DNA of 64,000 bases from Xanthomonas sp. GPE 39 (GTDB taxonomy: Bacteria > Pseudomonadota > Gammaproteobacteria > Xanthomonadales > Xanthomonadaceae), in assembly GCF_000963005.1 (NCBI RefSeq), contig NZ_JZHZ01000007.1, positions 2,544,808 to 2,608,807 of the forward strand, in the 5' to 3' direction. Shown here piece after piece: positions 58,239 through 64,000 of this stretch (the stretch's first letter is position 1; each line of letters begins with the position of its first letter). Made by a program: the position numbers and the translations under genes. The notes under the pieces were generated by a model, which was given only the letters and a program-made list of their open reading frames with translations, did no database searches and had not been told where the DNA came from.

Positions 58239-59495
58239 ATGGCCCAAGGCACCCTGCTCTACGCCCAATCCGGCGGCGTCACTGCCGTCATCAACGCCAG
58301 CGCCGCCGCCGTGATCGGCGAGGCGCGGGTGCGCAAGGTCAAGGTACTGGCCGCGCGCAACGGCATTCTCGGCGCACTGCGCGAAGACCTGATCGACACC
58401 TCCAAGGAATCGGCGGCGGCGATCCGCGCGTTGGCACACACCCCGGGCGGCGCCTTCGGCTCGTGCCGCTACAAGCTCAAATCGCTGGAAGCCGATCAGG
58501 CCAAGTACGCGCGCCTGCTGCAGGTGCTGCAGGCACACGATGTCCGCTACTTCCTGTACAACGGCGGCAACGATTCGGCCGATACCGCGTGGAAGGTCGC
58601 GCAACTGGCACAGGCCTTCGGCTATCGCCTGCATTGCATCGGGGTGCCCAAGACCATCGACAACGACTTGGCGCTAACCGACACCTGCCCCGGTTTCGGC
58701 TCGGCGGCCAAATACACTGCGGTGGCGGTACGCGAAGCCGCGCTGGACGTTGCCGCCATGGCGGCAACATCGACCAAAGTTTTTGTCTACGAGGCCATGG
58801 GCCGGCACGCCGGCTGGCTCGCCGCCGCCGCTGGGCTGGCCGCGCAGTCGCCGGAGGATGCGCCGCAGATCATCCTGTTCCCCGAGCGTGCCTACGACGA
58901 AGCGGCCTTCCTGGCACAGGTGCGCAAGGTGGTAGACCAGGTGGGTTGGTGCGTGGTGGTCGCCAGCGAAGGCATTCGAACCGCAGACGGGCGCTTCGTC
59001 GCCGATGCGGGCGGCGGTACCGACGCGTTCGGGCACAGCCAGCTCGGCGGCGTGGCGGCGTACCTGGCCGGCAAGGTCAAGGCCGAACTCGGCTACAAGG
59101 TGCACTGGGCCCTGCCCGACTACCTGCAACGCTCGGCGCGGCATATCGCCTCGCGCACCGATTGGGAGCAGGCGCAAGCGGTTGGCAAGGCGGCCGTGCA
59201 ATTCGCCCTGCAAGGCATGAACGCGGTGATGCCGGTGATCGTGCGCAGCAGCCAGACGCCTTACCGCTGGAAGATCGAGGCCGCGCCGCTACGCAAGATC
59301 GCCAATCATGAGAAGAAAATGCCGGCCTCGTTCCTGCGCAAGGACGGTTTCGGCATCACCGAGAAAGCGCGCCGCTATCTACAGCCGCTGATCCATGGCG
59401 AGGCGTCACTGCCCTATGGCAACGATGGCATGCCCAAGTACGTGACACTGAAGAACGTGGCGGTGAAGAAAAAACTACCGCTCTGGGAAGGATGA
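58239..59495 (+). CDS. pfp: Pyrophosphate-dependent 6-phosphofructokinase
   Basis: 418 aa. PPi-type signatures: YNGGNDSADTAWKVA (GGND in place of the ATP-type GGDG, with Asp in the position that blocks ATP), GVPKTIDNDLALTDTCPGFG and FVYEAMGRHAGWLAA. Uses PPi to phosphorylate fructose 6-phosphate, reversibly. Such a PPi enzyme is the main PFK of xanthomonads. Its neighbours include adk, a soluble pyrophosphatase and a remnant of the H+-pyrophosphatase. Confidence 0.93.
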   Translation: MAQGTLLYAQSGGVTAVINASAAAVIGEARVRKVKVLAARNGILGALREDLIDTSKESAAAIRALAHTPGGAFGSCRYKLKSLEADQAKYARLLQVLQAHDVRYFLYNGGNDSADTAWKVAQLAQAFGYRLHCIGVPKTIDNDLALTDTCPGFGSAAKYTAVAVREAALDVAAMAATSTKVFVYEAMGRHAGWLAAAAGLAAQSPEDAPQIILFPERAYDEAAFLAQVRKVVDQVGWCVVVASEGIRTADGRFVADAGGGTDAFGHSQLGGVAAYLAGKVKAELGYKVHWALPDYLQRSARHIASRTDWEQAQAVGKAAVQFALQGMNAVMPVIVRSSQTPYRWKIEAAPLRKIANHEKKMPASFLRKDGFGITEKARRYLQPLIHGEASLPYGNDGMPKYVTLKNVAVKKKLPLWEG

Positions 59496-59644
59496 CGCCA
59501 AGTGCGATGCCATCGGGCACGCACAGACGAACCATCTACCATCCATAGGCTGACGAGGCCAGCTCACCAGAAGTGCCGCCCAGCGCAGACGGCATCTGCT
59601 GGAGCAAGACGTCGGCGCAGAGCACCTGCATCAAACCAACCCAC

Positions 59645-60178
59645 TCAGTGGCATGCACTGCCTTCCAGGGTCATTTGCGCGGTGAACTCCGGTATCTGCG
59701 CAATTTTGCCGGCGTCGGCCTGCTGCTTGGCCTCTTGCAGGTAGATCCGCGACTGGCCCTGGCCATCGCGCTCGGTGTTCAGCGCGACCGGCTTGCGCCA
59801 GACCCGCACCACCGCCTGCTGCGTGGGACAAGCCGCGCTGGGGACGCGGATCAGATCGTTGAACTTCCAGCCGGTCGCTTCGCTGGGCTTGGCCTGGTCG
59901 AACTCCACCAGCTTGGCGCGCGGCTGGCAGGTGGGGCTGCTGGGCACTGCCGAAAAGCGATACGGCTGTGCGGCATCGCCGGTGTATTGGCCTTCGAAAC
60001 GCACACAGGCCTCGGGAATCTGCCGGATCGTGTGCACTACGCCTACGGCTTGCGGCGCGCCGACGGAGCGCTGCAATTCCGGAGTGGGGTCGGCAGCGAG
60101 CGCACTCAGCGGCGCCAATAGGCACAGGCTCAAGGCCAGCATCGATCCGCATGTGCGCAGGGAAAGCATGGATTGCAT
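59645..60178 (-). CDS. Secreted hypothetical protein
   Basis: 177 aa from the ATG at 60178; a signal peptide ends near LSALAAD. The mature part has Cys near EACVRFEGQY, SSPTCQPRAKL, SAACPTQQAVV and the end EGSACH, suggesting two disulfide bonds in a periplasmic protein. Not recognised. Minus strand, between pfp and the H+-pyrophosphatase remnant. Confidence 0.7.
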   Translation of the reverse strand: MQSMLSLRTCGSMLALSLCLLAPLSALAADPTPELQRSVGAPQAVGVVHTIRQIPEACVRFEGQYTGDAAQPYRFSAVPSSPTCQPRAKLVEFDQAKPSEATGWKFNDLIRVPSAACPTQQAVVRVWRKPVALNTERDGQGQSRIYLQEAKQQADAGKIAQIPEFTAQMTLEGSACH

Positions 60179-60401
60179 CGAATTGTTCCTCGGAAGCGAT
60201 GCGCCACGCTGCCATGCGCCAACTGAACCCAATGCCAAAATGCCACGTCCCGGCGGGTCGCTGGCGGCCTAGCGGGGCCGGGCGCATACTCGGGACGCTC
60301 AGGCCAGGCCGGGATGATCAGCCGTACCAGCGGCACCTTACGACTGCGGAATCGTGACATCTTGACGCTCCTGCGGTGCGTTCCCACAGCATATCCCGCG
60401 C

Positions 60402-60605
60402 TTGGGCGTCATCCACATCCTCATACAAGGTGCCGGGAAACCGCAGTACAACCGCGCGGTGGACATGCTGACCCGTTCGGCGATCCGCGAGAGGATGCGG
60501 CGCGACACTGTCCGCGCCCCGTACAAGGACACCGCCGGCCCCGCGATCAACCCGCTGATCAAGATCATCAACATCGGCTCACTGCTGCTGGTACCACTGT
60601 TGTAG
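60402..60605 (+). pseudogene. hppA: C-terminal remnant of a membrane H+-translocating pyrophosphatase (hppA)
   Basis: An open frame of 67 codons whose C-terminal half ([20 protein letters not shown], then [14 protein letters not shown]) matches the last segment of HppA: the conserved PYKDTAGPA(I/V)NP loop and final membrane helix. Intact HppA is about 660-700 aa; everything upstream is missing, and the first 35 residues here do not look like HppA. It is the 3' end of a decayed gene, in the strand and place expected beside pfp and ppa. Expression as a protein is unlikely. Confidence 0.75.
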
Positions 60606-60644
60606 AAGGACTCGCCATGATCGGCCGCAGCCAACATGTGTCGG

Positions 60645-61148
60645 TTATGGCGACAGGCAGTCCATCAAACCATCGTTGATGCTGCGCTGCTGATGCGGCA
60701 ACGGCGCCAGCAACGGCCGCTGGCCTGCCAGCGCCTTGTACAACGCCGCCAGACGGGTCTGCGACGGCAGGGGCGTGGTGCATTGCCACAGCCGCGCATC
60801 GACCAGCACCCGACCGGTGTCCGGGTCGATGCTGGCCTCGCTGGCGCCGAAGGTCCACACGCATTGCCCGATCACCCCATCGTGCTGACGCACCGAGCAG
60901 CGGTAGCGCAACGGCCGGTAGGCGCTGTAATCGCCCGCGCAAAAAGTGTCACCGCACAACCGCTCGAAATCGTGGGCCAATCGCTGCTCTAGATCAGCGA
61001 ATGCCTCCCCGCCCTCGCCCGGGCCGGGATAGTCCATCGCCTCCACGTAAACCGGTCGCACCTGTGCCGCATTGCAAGCCCGCGCACCAGCACAGACCAG
61101 CACCGGCACCGCCAGCAGCAGCCCTAACAAATACCGAACCGCGTTCAT
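60645..61148 (-). CDS. Secreted hypothetical protein
   Basis: 167 aa from the ATG at 61148. Signal peptide [18 protein letters not shown], then eight Cys residues in the mature part ([43 protein letters not shown]), so probably disulfide-rich and periplasmic. Not recognised. Convergent with the hppA remnant and divergent from ppa. Confidence 0.7.
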   Translation of the reverse strand: MNAVRYLLGLLLAVPVLVCAGARACNAAQVRPVYVEAMDYPGPGEGGEAFADLEQRLAHDFERLCGDTFCAGDYSAYRPLRYRCSVRQHDGVIGQCVWTFGASEASIDPDTGRVLVDARLWQCTTPLPSQTRLAALYKALAGQRPLLAPLPHQQRSINDGLMDCLSP

Positions 61149-61347
61149 CGCCTTGTTCCGAGTAAGGACGGGACAGACAGCGTGCCGACCGCACTGCGCT
61201 AGCACCATCGGACTATCCCGCATCGGCTCGGGGCCGCAATCCGAACAGGGTGTGGGAATCTCCCCAGGCCCAGGGACTCTGCATTGCAACAATCAAGCGA
61301 CTAGAATGCGGGTCCTTTTCAAGAAGCCACTCTACTGGAGCTCACCC

Positions 61348-61881
61348 ATGGGTCTGGAACTGGTCAACTCCGGCAAAAACCTGCCGGAAGAAATCAACGT
61401 CGTCATCGAAATCCCTAAGGATTCGGAGCCGGTCAAGTACGAAGTGGACAAGGCCAGCGGCGCCATCTTCGTCGACCGTATCCTGTCCACGCCGATGCGC
61501 TATCCGTGCAACTACGGCTACGTCCCCAACACCCTGTGCGGCGACGGCGACCCGGCCGACGTGCTGGTGGTACTGCCGTTACCGCTGGTGCCCGGCTGCG
61601 TGGTGCGCTGCCGCCCGGTCGGCGTGCTGAGGATGAGCGACGAGGCCGGCAGCGACGAGAAACTCCTGGCTGTGCCGGTGGCCAAAGTATTCCAGGGCTA
61701 TGCCCATATCGAGGACATCTCTCAGGTATCGGGCCACTGGATGGAACGCATCGGCCACTTCTTCGAGCACTACAAAGACCTGGAAAAAGGCAAGTGGGTC
61801 AAGCTGGATGGCTGGGGCAACGCCGCGGAAGCCAAGGATATCCTGCGCGCTGCCGTCGCTCGCTTCGACGCCAACGCCTAA
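61348..61881 (+). CDS. ppa: Soluble inorganic pyrophosphatase (family I)
   Basis: 177 aa from the ATG at 61348 with GGAG 8 bp upstream. Family I signatures: [40 protein letters not shown] (active-site D-G-D-P-x-D) and [20 protein letters not shown]. Hydrolyses PPi and drives biosynthesis forward. It competes with the PPi-PFK for its substrate. Confidence 0.97.
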   Translation: MGLELVNSGKNLPEEINVVIEIPKDSEPVKYEVDKASGAIFVDRILSTPMRYPCNYGYVPNTLCGDGDPADVLVVLPLPLVPGCVVRCRPVGVLRMSDEAGSDEKLLAVPVAKVFQGYAHIEDISQVSGHWMERIGHFFEHYKDLEKGKWVKLDGWGNAAEAKDILRAAVARFDANA

Positions 61882-61998
61882 GCAGAGGTCGCGGCTGGAT
61901 CGTCAGGTTCCGCCGCGACCAATGCCATTTCACGTTTTGCCATCGCCGACAAAGAAGTGCCGGAGAGTTTGGAGTAAATTAGGCAACGGAATGATCGC

Positions 61999-62024
61999 AC
62001 CGGTCGGGGACGATCCGGTTTTTT
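61999..62024 (+). terminator. Intrinsic terminator of ppa
   Basis: ACCGG-TCG / CGA-T-CCGGT stem (61999-62019, one bulged T) followed by TTTTT. It is 117 bp after the ppa stop and just before the HDOD gene. Confidence 0.65.
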
Positions 62025-62038
62025 CGGGGTAAATTCAC

Positions 62039-63154
62039 TTGCGCATCCTATTCGTCGGCGACGAAGCGAGCCTTCCGGCTGAAATCACGGAATACCTGCG
62101 CGATCTTGACGAGGGTTGGCAAGTGCAGAGCGCGGCGGACGGCAATACCGCCATCGCGGTGGCCGCCACCGTGCAATTTGACGCGGTGATCGCCGCGCCG
62201 ACGCTACCGGACCTGACCACCGCCACCCTGCTCGGCCAGATCCGCACGCTGAGCCCGGAAACCATCCGCATCGCGCTGATTGAAGCCGAACAGAACAATC
62301 GCGCGCCGCCAGCCCGGATCATCGGCGTGGCGCACCGCTTCCTGCCACTGCCGCTATCGCCGGAGCTGCTGCTGGAGGCGATCACCAACCTCGAAGAGCT
62401 GCGAGAGCTGCTCGGCAATAAGCGACTACGCACCAGCATTGGCCGTATCGATAAGCTGCCGGCACCTCCACATCTGTACCTGAGCCTGATGAGCGCACTG
62501 GAACAGGACGAAGGCAGCGATGCCGCCGTTCTCTCCAAGTTGGTCTCGGGCGATCCCGCCATCGCGGCCAAGGTCCTGCAATTATGCAATTCGGCCTTCT
62601 TCTCCAACGGCCGCACCATCTCCGATCTGCGCACTGCCGTTACTCGGCTGGGTATCGCCACCCTGCGCGATTTGGTACTGGCCAGCGAGGTATTCTCGGT
62701 ACAGACGCTCTCCAACGCTGATCGCAACGCGCTGCAACAACGCTCGCTGCTGGCATCCAAATTGGCGTCGAAGATGCTGCCGGCATCCAGCGCCGAACTC
62801 GGCTCGACTGCGGCATTGCTGGCCGACATCGGCATGCTGCTGCCGGGCATCCGAGATGAGTACAAACCACTCGTAGATGCGGACGACATGCGTCCAGGCC
62901 ATACCGAGGCGGGCGCCTACCTGCTAGGTCTGTGGGGCCTGCCGATGCCAATCATCGAAGCGGTGGCGTTCCACCGCCAGCCACAGCGCTCCAGTACTCG
63001 CAGCTTCTGGATCACCGGCGCGGTCCACGTGGCGATGGCGCTGGCCAGCGGCACGGAGGTAGACGAGGACTACCTCGCCAAGACCGGCGTCCTCAATAAG
63101 CTACCGAGCTGGCAGGAGCATGCGGAAAACCTGATGGGAATGGACTCGGCATAA
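62039..63154 (+). CDS. Pseudo-receiver/HDOD domain protein
   Basis: 371 aa with a TTG start (GGGG 9 bp upstream). The N-terminal part (about 1-125) has a response-regulator fold but the phospho-acceptor Asp is missing: FDAVIAAPTLPDLTT where IxxD would be expected, and the usual FLxKP reads HRFLPLPLS. The C-terminal HDOD domain (about 145-340) is clear: LPAPPHLYLSLMSALEQDEG, SDAAVLSKLVSGDPAIAAKV, LQLCNSAFFSNGRTISDL and LRDLVLASEVF. HDOD proteins are output domains in c-di-GMP and chemosensory pathways. Phosphorylation-independent control is likely. Confidence 0.88.
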   Translation: MRILFVGDEASLPAEITEYLRDLDEGWQVQSAADGNTAIAVAATVQFDAVIAAPTLPDLTTATLLGQIRTLSPETIRIALIEAEQNNRAPPARIIGVAHRFLPLPLSPELLLEAITNLEELRELLGNKRLRTSIGRIDKLPAPPHLYLSLMSALEQDEGSDAAVLSKLVSGDPAIAAKVLQLCNSAFFSNGRTISDLRTAVTRLGIATLRDLVLASEVFSVQTLSNADRNALQQRSLLASKLASKMLPASSAELGSTAALLADIGMLLPGIRDEYKPLVDADDMRPGHTEAGAYLLGLWGLPMPIIEAVAFHRQPQRSSTRSFWITGAVHVAMALASGTEVDEDYLAKTGVLNKLPSWQEHAENLMGMDSA

Positions 63155-63216
63155 CACCCCGGCAGTCGTGGATCGCACCACGCACGCCAACGCATCAGCG
63201 GCTCGCCATCGACACC

Positions 63217-63243
63217 GGTCTGGTCGGACACGCCGACCAGACC
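63217..63243. terminator. Bidirectional hairpin between HDOD gene and thiC
   Basis: GGTCTGGTCGG (63217-63227) and CCGACCAGACC (63233-63243) form a perfect 11-bp stem with a 5-nt loop between two convergent genes. No T-run on either side. Confidence 0.6.
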
Positions 63244-63271
63244 TCACTGCCCGCCGCGCGCCCGTCGCGCG

Positions 63272-64000
<729 letters not shown>

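Overview
The window reads as GC-rich chromosomal DNA of a gammaproteobacterium of the Xanthomonadaceae, most likely a Xanthomonas. The call rests on gene order and protein character: pilMNOPQ divergent from a class A PBP gene, gmk-rpoZ-spoT-ridA-recG, a zinc-free L31 (RpmE2), a short-LID Adk, and a PPi-dependent phosphofructokinase. It is inferred from sequence patterns; no database was searched. Most of the window is conserved housekeeping DNA. The accessory parts are about 23.8-29.7 kb and 36.5-36.7 kb.

Layout. 1-5.8 kb (minus): MoxR-DUF58-DUF4381-BatA-BatB-BatD, a tightly overlapping envelope-stress/chaperone operon that runs off the left edge. 5.9-10.9 kb (minus): type IV pilus assembly operon pilMNOPQ. 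11.1-14.4 kb (plus): class A PBP and a conserved hypothetical. 14.5-17.4 kb (minus): citrate synthase, ribosomal protein L31 type B, nucleoside hydrolase. 17.8-23.7 kb (minus): gmk-rpoZ-spoT-ridA-recG, covering (p)ppGpp, GMP synthesis and recombination.

23.7-29.7 kb is the most unusual part. It has an AT-rich patch, a 287-bp near-palindromic MITE-like element, an orphan membrane protein, and an R-body (refractile body, Reb) locus. The Reb locus encodes two clear RebB-type proteins, a larger Reb-like protein with a long low-complexity N-terminus, a coiled-coil protein, a small dedicated sigma factor, and an AT-rich 452-aa protein of unknown function. Intrinsic terminators close the reb operon and separate the 452-aa gene from it. 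R-bodies are contractile protein ribbons known from Caedibacter killer symbionts and from Pseudomonas and Azorhizobium host-associated strains.

30-38 kb: yicC (minus), then rph, rdgB, hemW, a translationally coupled DUF1631-PilZ pair, a second MITE copy, and pepQ. 38-44.6 kb: pepP and UPF0149 (minus), a GGDEF/EAL protein, a ZapB-like protein, zapA, 6S RNA, the 5-formyl-THF cyclo-ligase gene and an EVE-domain protein. This is the same neighbourhood seen around E. coli ygfB-pepP / zapA-ssrS-ygfA. 44.7-51.4 kb: rpiA, DUF192 lipoprotein, SirB1-like protein, rubredoxin, thiE, hemL, argD, gloA. 51.7-57.3 kb: RIO-like kinase, a DedA/PAP2-like/LssY-like fusion, a secreted chagasin-type (I42) inhibitor, a LON-domain protein, mpl. 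57.5-61.9 kb: a pyrophosphate-flavoured block of adk, PPi-PFK, a broken H+-pyrophosphatase remnant and soluble pyrophosphatase, with two secreted hypotheticals. 62-64 kb: a pseudo-receiver/HDOD protein and thiC, which runs off the right edge.

Several proteins carry degenerate catalytic or signalling motifs, reported as findings: the BatB MIDAS, the PAP2 catalytic histidine, the receiver aspartate, and the GGDEF signature. No tRNA, rRNA, CRISPR array, integrase or intact IS transposase was recognised.
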